Of a DNA stretch of 64,000 bases, positions 45,343-53,822 are shown piece by piece. The position numbers and the translations under genes are program-made. Source of the stretch: Paenibacillus glacialis (lineage in GTDB: Bacteria; Bacillota; Bacilli; Paenibacillales; Paenibacillaceae); assembly GCF_001637205.1 (NCBI RefSeq), contig NZ_LVJH01000021.1, positions 141,443-205,442 on the forward strand, given 5' to 3'. The stretch's first letter is position 1; each line of letters opens with the position of its first letter. Below the pieces are notes generated by a model that had not been told where the DNA came from, did not search any database, and was given only the letters and a program-made list of their open reading frames with translations.

Positions 45343-45660
45343 TTATTTCTTTTTTTTAGTAGAGGACTTTCTCTTTGATGCTGCTAATTCACGAGCAGCT
45401 TCGGCGGCCACTTCGCGTTCCTCTTCTTGTCGCTGCTTCTCAGCTTCAATCTGTTTCTGATTTTGATAATATTGAGCGATCACAAACTCTTGAACGGCAG
45501 GATCGTGCATCCACAAGTGCTGCACGAAGGCATCGGGAAAAGTAAATCCTTTTTGCCCTAAGGGTTCTGCAAATTGAACATCAATCCGGTTGTCTGTGTT
45601 GCTCACAACAAATCCTTCACCGAAACGAATATGCATGACTTTTTGACTAATTAGTTCCAT
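45343..45660 (-). CDS. Small protein with PcrA/UvrD-type Tudor-like domain
   Basis: 105 residues. Residues 5-45 read VMHIRFGEGFVVSNTDNRID then VQFAEPLGQKGF, matching the C-terminal Tudor-like fold of PcrA/UvrD (HxxFGEGxV...IDVxF), which in PcrA contacts RNA polymerase. The tail is a charged helix with EKQRQEEEREVAAEAA and a poly-Lys end (KKKK), likely nucleic-acid binding. It begins 5 bases after uvrA stops, so it is translationally coupled. I infer a UvrA-associated adaptor; no function is known to me. Confidence 0.65.
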   Translation of the reverse strand: MELISQKVMHIRFGEGFVVSNTDNRIDVQFAEPLGQKGFTFPDAFVQHLWMHDPAVQEFVIAQYYQNQKQIEAEKQRQEEEREVAAEAARELAASKRKSSTKKKK

Positions 45661-45665
45661 TGCTC

Positions 45666-48203
45666 TCAGTGCCCCTTCAACTCATTTTTCAAAAATCTTC
45701 CGGTGTAGCTTATTTCGCATCTGGACACTTCCTCCGGTGTACCAACGCAAACAAGCTCTCCTCCATGTATTCCCCCTTCGGGTCCTAAATCAATTATAAA
45801 ATCAGCGTTTTTGATCACTTCCAAACTGTGCTCTATAACCACAACGGTGTTTCCACTCTCAACCAGTTCATGCATGATATTTATCAATTGATGCACATCG
45901 GCTATATGCAAGCCTGTAGTTGGTTCATCCATAACATAAAGGGTGCTTCCCGTGGCTGGCTTCAAAAGCTCTGTCGCAAGCTTGACCCGTTGAGCTTCTC
46001 CGCCGGATAACGTGGTAGAGGCTTGTCCTAGTTGAACATAACCAAGTCCAACTTTGCAAATCGCAGCGATCCTTTTCCGTATTTTAGGCATATTTTCAAA
46101 GAAAACTAATGCTTCTTCTGCTGTCATAGCCAACACATCCGCAATATTTTTACCCTTATAATAGATTTCCAACGTTTCTCGGTTATAACGTTTGCCTTTA
46201 CATACTTCGCAGGGAACATACACATCTGGAAGGAAATGCATTTGAATTTTCATAACACCATCTCCTGCACACGCTTCACACCGTCCTCCTTTGACGTTAA
46301 AAGAGAATCTTCTGGCTTCGTAGCCGCGAACTTTAGCTTCGCTTGTTAATGCAAAATGGGAACGGATGAGGTCGAACACACCTGTATACGTGGCTGGATT
46401 AGATCGCGGCGAACGTCCAATTGGACTTTGATCGATATGGATTACTTTATCGAGGAATTCAGTCCCTTCTATCGCTCTATATTTTCCAGGTTTCGTCTTG
46501 GCTCTGTTAAGTTCTGTAGCTAGTTTCTTATATAAGATCTCATTTATCAGACTAGATTTTCCTGAGCCCGAAACACCCGTGACGCAAGTGAGTGTGCCCA
46601 GAGGTATATAGACGTCAATATCTTTCAAGTTATTTTCCGCAGCTCCAATAATCCCTAATTTTTTTCCGTTGCCAAGGCGCCTTTTATCAGGAACTTCAAT
46701 TCTTTTCTTGCCTGATAAATACTGGCCAGTTATAGAGGTTGGTTCGTTCATTATCATTTCAAGAGTGCCCAGCGCTACAAGCTCCCCACCGTGTTTCCCT
46801 GCTCCCGGACCAATATCTACAATCCAGTCAGCCTGTCGAATGGTTTCTTCATCATGTTCCACAATAAGCAGTGAGTTTCCCTGATCACACAAATCCCTAA
46901 GAGCTGATAACAAGAGTGAATGGTCACGTTGATGTAATCCAATGGATGGCTCATCCAAAACATAGAGTACACCAGTCAAACCCGAGCCAATTTGCGATGC
47001 TAACCGAATCCGCTGGCTCTCGCCACCAGACAGCGTGCTAGAAACTCGAGAAAGTGTTAAATATGTCAAACCCACCTTTTTCATAAACAGAAGTCGAGCA
47101 CTGATTTCGCTAACAATGGGAATTGCAATTGTATTTTTGGCTCCTGGTAATTCTAAGTTCGTTACCATATCAACAGCATCAATAACAGACAGCTTGCAGA
47201 AGTCAGCGATATTGATTCCGCCAACTGTTACCGCTAGCGTCTGTGGTGACAAACGATCCCCCAAACAATCTGGACAAGGCGGAGCTGCAAGCTCATCATT
47301 AGTTTCTTTCTGTGCATTAAACAAACGTTCATAGTCTCCCGATTGCAGTTGAATGCCCAGCCCATGACATGCTTGGCAAGCTCCTAGTTGATGATTAAAC
47401 GAGAACAAACGTGGTGATAACTCAGTAAGTGATTTGCCACAGATAGAGCAGCTGTAACTCTGAGAAAAACACGTTTCTTGCAAACTACCATACTCATAAA
47501 TCATGACGGTATCTCCTGAAAGAGAGAGAGCAATTTCAAGGGAATCTACTAAACGTTGAGCATCCTCTTCTCGTACAGTAAGCCTATCTACAACGATGTC
47601 GATCGTATGTTTTTTAGCCTTATCGATTTGTATTTCATCCGACAAATTGTAAAATGTTCCGTCTACGCGAACACGTGCAAAACCATTCTTGCGCGCTTGA
47701 TCCAGTACATTACTATGCTCCCCTTTTTGTCCACGTATGATCGGAGCTATTACGGCAAATTTAGATCCTTGAGGAAATTGATAAATACGTTCGACAATCT
47801 CATCAACCGATTGACGTCCAATTTCCACTTTGCAATCCGGACAATGCGGTGTACCTGCTCTTGCCCAGAGAAGACGCAGATAATCATAAATTTCTGTCAT
47901 AGTGCCTACTGTAGAACGTGGATTTCGTGAGGTTGTTTTTTGTTCGATTGCGACAGCAGGAGAGAGTCCATCAATGGAATCAACATCAGGCGTAGTAGCT
48001 TGACCTAGAAACTGTCGTGCATAAGCTGATAATGATTCGACGTATCTCTTTTGACCCTCAGCATACAATGTATCGAAGGCCAAGCTTGATTTCCCTGAGC
48101 CACTCACTCCTGTGAAAACCACGATTTGGTCTCGTGGAACATCTACGTTGATATTTTTCAGATTATTCTCTCTTGCACCTCTGACATTTATAAATTTTTG
48201 CAC
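45666..48203 (-). CDS. uvrA: Excinuclease ABC subunit A, short accessory form
   Basis: 845 residues against about 940-960 for housekeeping UvrA; GTG after AGGGGG. Both ABC halves are complete: Walker A GVSGSGKS at 32-39 and again in the second half, two LSGGE signatures, two DEPS/DEPT Walker B boxes. Zinc modules (CSICG...[14 protein letters not shown]...CEVCKG) and the UvrB-binding region near 130-245 are present. About 100 residues are missing between the first zinc module and CPDCLGDRL, so the insertion/linker region is shortened. It should bind DNA damage and could recruit UvrB. First gene of the repair cluster, coupled to the Tudor-like protein. Confidence 0.88.
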   Translation of the reverse strand: MQKFINVRGARENNLKNINVDVPRDQIVVFTGVSGSGKSSLAFDTLYAEGQKRYVESLSAYARQFLGQATTPDVDSIDGLSPAVAIEQKTTSRNPRSTVGTMTEIYDYLRLLWARAGTPHCPDCKVEIGRQSVDEIVERIYQFPQGSKFAVIAPIIRGQKGEHSNVLDQARKNGFARVRVDGTFYNLSDEIQIDKAKKHTIDIVVDRLTVREEDAQRLVDSLEIALSLSGDTVMIYEYGSLQETCFSQSYSCSICGKSLTELSPRLFSFNHQLGACQACHGLGIQLQSGDYERLFNAQKETNDELAAPPCPDCLGDRLSPQTLAVTVGGINIADFCKLSVIDAVDMVTNLELPGAKNTIAIPIVSEISARLLFMKKVGLTYLTLSRVSSTLSGGESQRIRLASQIGSGLTGVLYVLDEPSIGLHQRDHSLLLSALRDLCDQGNSLLIVEHDEETIRQADWIVDIGPGAGKHGGELVALGTLEMIMNEPTSITGQYLSGKKRIEVPDKRRLGNGKKLGIIGAAENNLKDIDVYIPLGTLTCVTGVSGSGKSSLINEILYKKLATELNRAKTKPGKYRAIEGTEFLDKVIHIDQSPIGRSPRSNPATYTGVFDLIRSHFALTSEAKVRGYEARRFSFNVKGGRCEACAGDGVMKIQMHFLPDVYVPCEVCKGKRYNRETLEIYYKGKNIADVLAMTAEEALVFFENMPKIRKRIAAICKVGLGYVQLGQASTTLSGGEAQRVKLATELLKPATGSTLYVMDEPTTGLHIADVHQLINIMHELVESGNTVVVIEHSLEVIKNADFIIDLGPEGGIHGGELVCVGTPEEVSRCEISYTGRFLKNELKGH

Positions 48204-48288
48204 AAATAATCCCCCTGTCTAATACATGAAATGAAAGCGAAGCCTGAGAAGTAATATGCCGGAGACTAGGTGAAGATCATGTCCGATA

Positions 48289-48534
48289 TCATTTAGATAA
48301 TATTGCCTTCTCATTCATTTTTTTTGTGAACAAGTATGGTTTTCGATTGTATTGCCGCTGCTTTTGCACTTCTCTTTTGTAGATATTCACTTCTAATTCT
48401 AAGTTAGCCACTTCTTTCTGGAATTTATAAATATAAGCCTTGGTGTAATTAACCCCACTTTGTTCTGTAGCACAAAAATGTACTTTTAAAAGGAAACCAT
48501 TTACACCGATTTCAAATTTGTAGAGATTCATCAT
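48289..48534 (-). CDS. Small protein of unknown function upstream of uvrA
   Basis: About 81 residues from ATG 48534, with AGGAG 6 bases upstream. Beta-like N-terminus (YKFEIGVNGFLLKVHF), then a charged amphipathic helix (FQKEVANLELEVNIYKREVQKQRQ) and a basic tail. No family recognised. It lies 86 bases before uvrA in the same direction and may be cotranscribed. Confidence 0.5.
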   Translation of the reverse strand: MMNLYKFEIGVNGFLLKVHFCATEQSGVNYTKAYIYKFQKEVANLELEVNIYKREVQKQRQYNRKPYLFTKKMNEKAILSK

Positions 48535-49000
48535 CACTTACTCCTCTGATATTTTCGTTTAATAGAATACTTAAGCCATCATGAAACTAATCTTATGTTT
48601 GTTCATATTTGATCAGTTCAACAACAAACAGATAACATAAATTCTTCCTTCCCTGTGAAGCTTAGTCTAATTGCTTAAGTGGAGCATCCACTGGTTGAAA
48701 GTAAGATTTACATGTGCAATTAATAAAACCTTTTAAAATCATCTGTTTACTTGGTATAAGGAGACACCTTGTGACTAATAAATTGACTTAACTAATTGCA
48801 ATAGTGCATAACTCACCTTGTCTAGTTGTTTGATTTTTGTGTTTCAACGCAATATTGGAACAATTTAAAAAGTTATTTTGTAAGCATACACTTTTCATAG
48901 TCGTACTAGTCAAGTTATTTTTTTAGCAAGCTTTAATCTGTTTTGTGTGTCCGTAATGTTGTTCCCATAATAGATTGACAATTTCATCTCTAGTGGGGGG
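48535..49000. other. Gene-free interval between divergent repair loci
   Basis: AT-rich, no coding sequence seen. It must hold the promoters for the minus-strand uvrA unit; I could not assign one with confidence. Confidence 0.4.
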
Positions 49001-49021
49001 TTGACAGGGGCATGCTATAAT
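49001..49021 (+). promoter_or_regulatory. Promoter block before the second CarD-like gene
   Basis: TTGACA (49001-49006), 9 bases, TATAAT (49016-49021), with TGCTATAAT as extended -10, followed by TAATTCAAC. Near copy of the block upstream of recA. Confidence 0.55.
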
Positions 49022-49058
49022 TAATTCAACATATAACTAAGAGATTTGAGGGGTTACT

Positions 49059-49208
49059 ATGAATGAGATCAAGGCAGGCGGATTGCTTTTCTATCCCCTG
49101 CACGGTGTAGGAGTATTAGAAGAAGAATTAACACTTTTAATACAGGAAGGACAAAAGGAGTATTACAAACTTTACTTTGAAGAACTCAAAATGAACGTAT
49201 GTTGCTAA
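49059..49208 (+). pseudogene. Truncated second CarD-like gene
   Basis: ATG 49059 (GAGGGG upstream) opens KAGGLLFYPLHGVGVLEEEL and KLYFEELKMNV, parallel to the first 49 residues of the protein at 42088-42591, then runs into a stop after a break near 49200. Only the RNA-polymerase-binding half is left; the promoter is intact. Confidence 0.75.
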
Positions 49209-49209
49209 A

Positions 49210-49389
49210 ATCCCCATCGATAAGGCACGAAGTAATGTGAAACAAAGTGTTGACTTACGACTTAAAGGTAAAAAGAGTGACTTCACTTCGTTAACTCGTA
49301 AAATGAGTCGTCAGGTCCGAAAAAGTTCTAAGAAAGATTATAAACTGGAAGAAACTTCACTACAAGAATACTTAACTATGCGAAGCTAA
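49210..49389 (+). pseudogene. Unrecognised basic protein fragment
   Basis: A 59-codon open segment without start: IPIDKARSNVKQSVDLRLKG, then LTRKMSRQVRKSSKKDYKLE to the stop. Lysine/arginine-rich, probably nucleic-acid binding. Not identified. It lies between the broken CarD copy and the broken endonuclease gene. Confidence 0.3.
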
Positions 49390-49891
49390 CAAGAATCGGA
49401 GCACGGCTCTTTATGAAAGAATCTCTACTCCAAAAGAATTACTTGAATTGGAAGACGCAGAGCTTGCTTTGTTGATCAAACCAGCAGCACACTATAACAG
49501 AAAAACAAAAAATCTGAAGACGATGTGCGGACAGCTCATTGAAAGACATAATGGAGAAATTCCTAATACAAGAGAGGAACTCCTTGCTTTAACCGGAGTG
49601 GGACGTAAATGTACGGATATCATGATGCACTTTACTTTTAGTAAGGCAACTATTGCTGTAGATACTCACGTTCATAGAGTGGTTAATCGTTTGGGAATAG
49701 CACACACAATCTCAAGAGAGGACACCGCAGATAAGATCAATGAAGTTACCCCCATGAGGTTTAAACACCATGCTCATGAATGGATTATTCAACATGGAAT
49801 GAAGATTTGTATAGCACGTAAGCCATAGTGTCCAGAGTGTGCTTTGACTGATTTATGCGATTACTATCAATCTGAGTTAATTACAGGTTGA
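49382..49891 (+). pseudogene. nth: Endonuclease III with 5' truncation and a stop in the iron-sulfur loop
   Basis: Open from 49382: LLELEDAELALLIKPAAHYN, helix-hairpin-helix LLALTGVGRKCTDIM, catalytic-type AVDTHVHRVVNRLG. At 49826 a TAG interrupts CIARKP-stop-CPECALTDLC, inside the Cys-X6-Cys-X2-Cys-X5-Cys cluster loop; the frame then continues 20 codons to a natural stop. About 40 N-terminal residues are also missing. Likely inactive; it once removed oxidised pyrimidines. Confidence 0.8.
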
Positions 49892-49933
49892 AGAATCAAT
49901 TTTAGAAATCTGCTAAACACGACGGAGGAATTT

Positions 49934-50548
49934 ATGTATATAGGGATCGATTTGTCAAGCGGAAACAACATTTCCAATACTTCACTAACTATACTAGAAC
50001 GGACTAATAATCATAGTTTAAAACTTGTTTCAATCACAAGCGGACTTACTGATAAAGACATTTTAGAAGTAATTGATAATTATAAAGGAGATTGTGTCAT
50101 AGGTATTGATTCTCCGTTATCTACTAATGGAGATAACAAATGCAGAGAATCTGATAATCAACTAAAAGAAAGATTAAAGGAAATCAATAATTATGTTCAG
50201 TAATTCCACCAACGAGTAGACACATGGTTGATTTATTTAACGGTTAGAGGAATAACACTTTCGAGAAGTATTAGCATTGCTTTTCCAAAAACTAAAATAG
50301 TAGAAGTTCACCCAAAAGCATTCTTGTTTTTGCATTTTTATCATTCTATTGCTACAGATATTCAAAATTATAAAGATCCAGATAATAAAAATGCAAAGAT
50401 AAATATAATGGATTGTTTGTCTCAGATGATCTCTGGAATAGATGCTAATGAATGTTATTCTGACCATGATATAGACTCCATAGCTGCAGCTTATACGGCA
50501 TTCTGTAGGGACGTAGGAAATCATGCTTTTTTATTTGACGGATTGTAA
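49934..50548 (+). pseudogene. DUF429 family gene with two frameshifts
   Basis: ATG 49934 after GGAGG. MYIGIDLSSG and GIDSPLSTNGDNKCRESD are the RNase H-like fold motifs of DUF429. Near 50200 the frame moves to IPPTSRHMVDL, and near 50240 to LTVRGITLSRS, ending with VEVHPKA and DIDSIAAAYTAF in order. All family landmarks remain; two small indels break the gene. DUF429 proteins are predicted nucleases. Confidence 0.7.
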
Positions 50549-50848
50549 TATGAAGTGCGACAGATGTTAAGAGAATAAAAAACAGCCCATGACTGATTCG
50601 TGTAGAATGAAGTTACCACACCACCCCTACACAAGGAGAATCAGAACATGAACTACACTCATTTTAGCATAATCGAACGTAGTCAGCTAGAAATCTTGTA
50701 TCGATTGGAATGGACTAACCGAGAGATTGGTGAAAAGCTTGGGAGACACCACTCCGCTATAGCAAGGGAGAAAAAGCGCGGAAGCAAGGATGGAACCTAC
50801 TCCGCAGAAGTTGCACAAGCTGCATATATGGAACGTCGAGCATCCTGA
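50549..50848 (+). mobile_element. Truncated IS30-family element, left part
   Basis: ATG 50648 follows AAGGAGAATC and encodes an IS30 transposase N-terminal helix-turn-helix (FSIIERSQLEILYRLEWTNR, IGEKLGRHHSAIAREKKRG) that ends after 66 codons. Upstream GAAGTGCGACAG at 50551-50564 resembles the AAGTGCGACAG near the end of the IS30 copy at 63890, so it is probably part of the left inverted repeat. The DDE catalytic region is missing. Confidence 0.7.
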
Positions 50849-50995
50849 GCCCATACCTGTATCATCCGCCGATCTGCAAACTGTAACGTCTGGCCTTTAC
50901 CGGACTAACATCACCGCACACTCGGCTCACTTTGCGTTCAGGACGGAAGCTACCATTTTTAAATCCTGTGATGATGCCCGTGCTTGCTGCATGAA

Positions 50996-51262
50996 TCAGA
51001 TCAGATGCTGTCCATAGCCCAGCAATATCGTTGAAAACAGTGCTTCCGTTGATGGATCTTTTGGTGGTGTCAGAACTTCATTCTGCACTTCTTCCTCGGA
51101 CCACGGAAACAATAGCATAGGTCCTGGTCCTGACTGTTGCAAGGTGTACGTTCCGCTGTCGTATTTCCCTTCCACCTTCAGCGATTGGCCGTGACTCAGA
51201 TAATAGAGCCCTGCCAGTGCGGTCGAGGATTTCAAATCATTTGGCAGGTGGATCTGAATCAC
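50996..51262 (-). CDS. Hypothetical protein fragment
   Basis: About 88 codons: LIQIHLPNDLKSSTALAGLY-like start, GQSLKVEGKYDSGTYTLQQS, then PGPMLLFPWSEEEVQNE. Beta-rich composition, no ribosome site visible, family not recognised. It adjoins the broken IS30 and may be part of a gene cut by it. Confidence 0.3.
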   Translation of the reverse strand: MIQIHLPNDLKSSTALAGLYYLSHGQSLKVEGKYDSGTYTLQQSGPGPMLLFPWSEEEVQNEVLTPPKDPSTEALFSTILLGYGQHLI

Positions 51263-51365
51263 ATCATGTTATTCTTGGGATTATTCGTAACAGGATTGTT
51301 CTGTACAAAGAACAATCCTGTCTACGCCCGCCAGAGCATTTTTAGAGATTAGATGCTCATAATTT

Positions 51366-51389
51366 CGGCAATGGAACAATGTTCTTGTC
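51366..51389 (+). repeat. Transposon-end-like repeat, copy E
   Basis: CGGCAATGGAACAATGTTCT then TGTC, the same element as at 32002-32027 with a few changes. Confidence 0.45.
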
Positions 51390-51410
51390 CCGCGACACTT
51401 TTTGAATAAC

Positions 51411-51534
51411 CTTTAATCTCTGCCGGGGCTTCAACCTTAGGATTTCTCCACCAATTGCCTGTCAGCTACCGAGCGTCTCGGCACTTACTCGGGTTGGACT
51501 TTCACCAACTAGCAATTAACGGCTTGCTGGGCAC
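51411..51534 (-). ncRNA. Possible 5' fragment of a group II intron
   Basis: On the minus strand from 51534: GTGCCCAGCAAGCCGTTAAT, CTAGTTGGTGAAAGTCCAAC, then CCGAGACGCTCGGTAGCTGA. The GTG start and the conserved TTGGTGAAAGTCCAAC hairpin early in domain I are typical of several bacterial group II intron classes. No maturase gene or domain V is present here. Confidence 0.4.
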
Positions 51535-51547
51535 GTAAAAAATATAA

Positions 51548-51595
51548 AAGAGGCTCCAAAAAGTCAGCTTTCACCGACTTTTTGGGCAGCCTCTT
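51548..51595 (-). terminator. Long terminator after the serine dehydratase gene
   Basis: AAGAGGCTCC-AAAAAGTC (51548-51565) pairs with GACTTTTTGGGCAGCCTCTT (51576-51595) with one small bulge. Confidence 0.75.
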
Positions 51596-51610
51596 GTCTA
51601 AGTTATTCCC

Positions 51611-53173
51611 TTACACAGTTTGAACCAGAAGAATCTCATCTATAATCGGAATCTCTCTTTTTAGCATAGCTAAGAGACTCTCGTCAACGGTATTATCAAC
51701 TTCGCAAATCGTAATCGCAGGACCATTGATTTTTGAACGTTCATTTCCCATGCGGGCGATGTTGCATCCTTTTTCCTGAATTATCCATGATAGATCTGCA
51801 ATGACTCCATTTCGATCAGTATGGCGGATCACTAGGGTTGGCCGTTCACCGCTAAATTTTAACGGATAACCATCAAATTCTTGGACTTCCACTTTACCCC
51901 CACCTAAAGAGCTTGCTAATACCTTTATCTTATGCGATTCTCCCTCTAATTCAATCAAAACGGTGTTCGGATTGTAGCTTCCAAGAACTCGTTTTGTAAA
52001 TTCATACTTTAATCCATTTTTTTCGGCTAATTCTTTCGCATTCGGAATGTCATCATCCATCATTGTTAACCCGAGAACACCTGCTAAGAGAGCTAAATCT
52101 GTCCCGTGTCCCTGGTAAGTTTCAGCAAAAGAGCCCATCAGGGTGAACTTTGCAAATAGAGGTTTTTCGTTTAAAAGCTGGTAAGCAATATTACCAATCC
52201 GAACAGCCCCGGCTGTATGAGAACTCGAAGGCCCCACCATTACAGGACCAATGATCTCATAAGCACTTTGGTATTTAACCGGCCCACTGGCATTAGCTTT
52301 GCCCCCTAGAATCTTCTCTTTTATTTGTTGCCCTGCTGGAGTTCCAGCCAAACCTCCCATTCCCGTTTCTCTTAACGATTCGGGCATTTGCTGTCCGACC
52401 TCATGCATTATTTGAATGACTTCATCCGGAGGAATCATGCTACTCACCCCAGCTAACACCATATCTGCCGCAGCTAGAGCGGTAATGGCATGTAAACCGT
52501 TGCGATAGATGCACGGAATTTCCACCAGCCCGGCAACAGGATCACAAACCAATCCCAATGAAGCTTTTAACGCAATCCCAACCGCATTTCCCACCTGCTT
52601 TGGTGTTCCGCCAGCAAGTTCTACTAATGTACCTGCAGCCATTGCAGTGGCTGACCCAATTCCAGCCTGGCAGCCGGCTTCAACCCCTAATATCGAAGCT
52701 TTATTGGCAATCACTAAGCCAAGTGCAGCAGCAGTAAAAGTCGACTGTACAACTTGGTCACGGGTAAATCTTCCGCTGTCTAGAGCATGAACGAGTACAG
52801 CTGGCAAAACCCCAGCCGAACCGGCTGTTGGTGTCGCTACAATTCTCCCCATTGCCGCATTAACCTCTGATACTGCAAGTGCATTGGCTGCGGCCTGTAA
52901 GGTTGTAGAATTGACAAAGGAGTTCCCATCTTTAGTATACTCATAAAGACGGTTTCCATCTCCCCCAGTTAAACCAGTACGAGACATTACCGGACTCTCA
53001 GTTCCTCTGCGAACAGCCTCCTCCATAACCGTAAATTGTTCTGACATTTTTTCAATAATCGTCTCTCTCGATAAACCTTTCTGTACCGCTTCTGTTTTTA
53101 TCATTAATTCTGCAATAGTTATATTCTCCCGCTCTGCCATTCCAAATAATTCCTGCAAATTTGTAAAAGACAT
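51611..53173 (-). CDS. sdaA: L-serine ammonia-lyase, single chain, alpha-beta fusion with ACT domain
   Basis: 520 residues. Residues 1-290 are the iron-sulfur alpha part (VEAGCQAGIGSATA, GLVCDPVAGLVEIPC with cluster cysteines); residues about 300-440 are the beta part (IIGPVMVGPSSSHTAGAVRIG, GHGTDLALL, SLGGGKVEV); the last 75 residues are an ACT domain (PTLVIRHTDRNGVIADLSWI). It deaminates L-serine to pyruvate and ammonia. The alpha-then-beta order is the reverse of E. coli SdaA. A separate two-chain enzyme is encoded at 55245-56863, so the locus has two serine dehydratases. Confidence 0.9.
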   Translation of the reverse strand: MSFTNLQELFGMAERENITIAELMIKTEAVQKGLSRETIIEKMSEQFTVMEEAVRRGTESPVMSRTGLTGGDGNRLYEYTKDGNSFVNSTTLQAAANALAVSEVNAAMGRIVATPTAGSAGVLPAVLVHALDSGRFTRDQVVQSTFTAAALGLVIANKASILGVEAGCQAGIGSATAMAAGTLVELAGGTPKQVGNAVGIALKASLGLVCDPVAGLVEIPCIYRNGLHAITALAAADMVLAGVSSMIPPDEVIQIMHEVGQQMPESLRETGMGGLAGTPAGQQIKEKILGGKANASGPVKYQSAYEIIGPVMVGPSSSHTAGAVRIGNIAYQLLNEKPLFAKFTLMGSFAETYQGHGTDLALLAGVLGLTMMDDDIPNAKELAEKNGLKYEFTKRVLGSYNPNTVLIELEGESHKIKVLASSLGGGKVEVQEFDGYPLKFSGERPTLVIRHTDRNGVIADLSWIIQEKGCNIARMGNERSKINGPAITICEVDNTVDESLLAMLKREIPIIDEILLVQTV

Positions 53174-53422
53174 GTTGTCACCCCTTTAAGCTAATCGATG
53201 CTGTTGCAAAAAGATTATTCCACCGCAGATAAAAAATCAAGAACTTTTATCACACCATACTTCGTAATATTAAGAAGGAATCAAATAGTCAAACATTCGA
53301 CTTATGACCATCAGCAGGTTTGGCGCCAACATAAAACATACTTCCCGGAACCTTTTCCTAATAATATGCAAAATCCTCCGAGCTTGAAAATGGCGGCGTT
53401 TCTAAAAGTGAGTCATTCCTTA

Positions 53423-53780
53423 TCATTGCCAGACAGGATAGGGATAATCATGCGAATAGGTTAAATCATATGTTATACTAAATTCCTGCGCAAGCTCTGA
53501 TAGGATTCGTTGAATACTCTTTCCACAGTTGAGCGGACTTCGTTGGACATCATACGAACATCCCCTTCGAGTTCTCACTGTCTTTAATGATATTAAACGA
53601 ACTTTTCTCATCAAAGGAACCGATTGTTATGGTCCCCATATCAAACGGGTTATTGCGGCGGCAAACAATCGTCTGCGTTGCGACAACAAAGTGGCTTGCT
53701 GCGACAATATTAGTGTAAACCCAATCACGAATGAATCGACTAATCAATAAAAAGAGAGCTTGATCAGATGCCAATGACAA
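53423..53780 (-). pseudogene. M20 family amidohydrolase/peptidase fragment with frameshifts
   Basis: Pieces in three frames follow the family order: IVAASHFVVATQTIVCRRN and MGTITIGSFDEKSSFNIIKD, then ELEGDVRMMSNEVRSTVERVF, then ELAQEFSITYDLTYSHDYPY. This is the dimerisation domain of an M20D amidohydrolase. Both catalytic-domain halves are missing. Confidence 0.65.
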
Positions 53781-53797
53781 GTCACCTGATTAAGCTC
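53756..53797. terminator. Terminator after the serine transporter
   Basis: GAGCTTGATCAG (53756-53767) with CTGATTAAGCTC (53786-53797); on the minus strand it is followed by TCTTTTTATT-like sequence. Confidence 0.6.
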
Positions 53798-53822
53798 AAA
53801 AGATATAGATTAAATTATTTAA

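Noticed and set aside
16021..51389. CRISPR array for the dispersed 20-26-bp repeats
   Set aside because: Repeats are not evenly spaced, occur in both orientations and have no cas genes.
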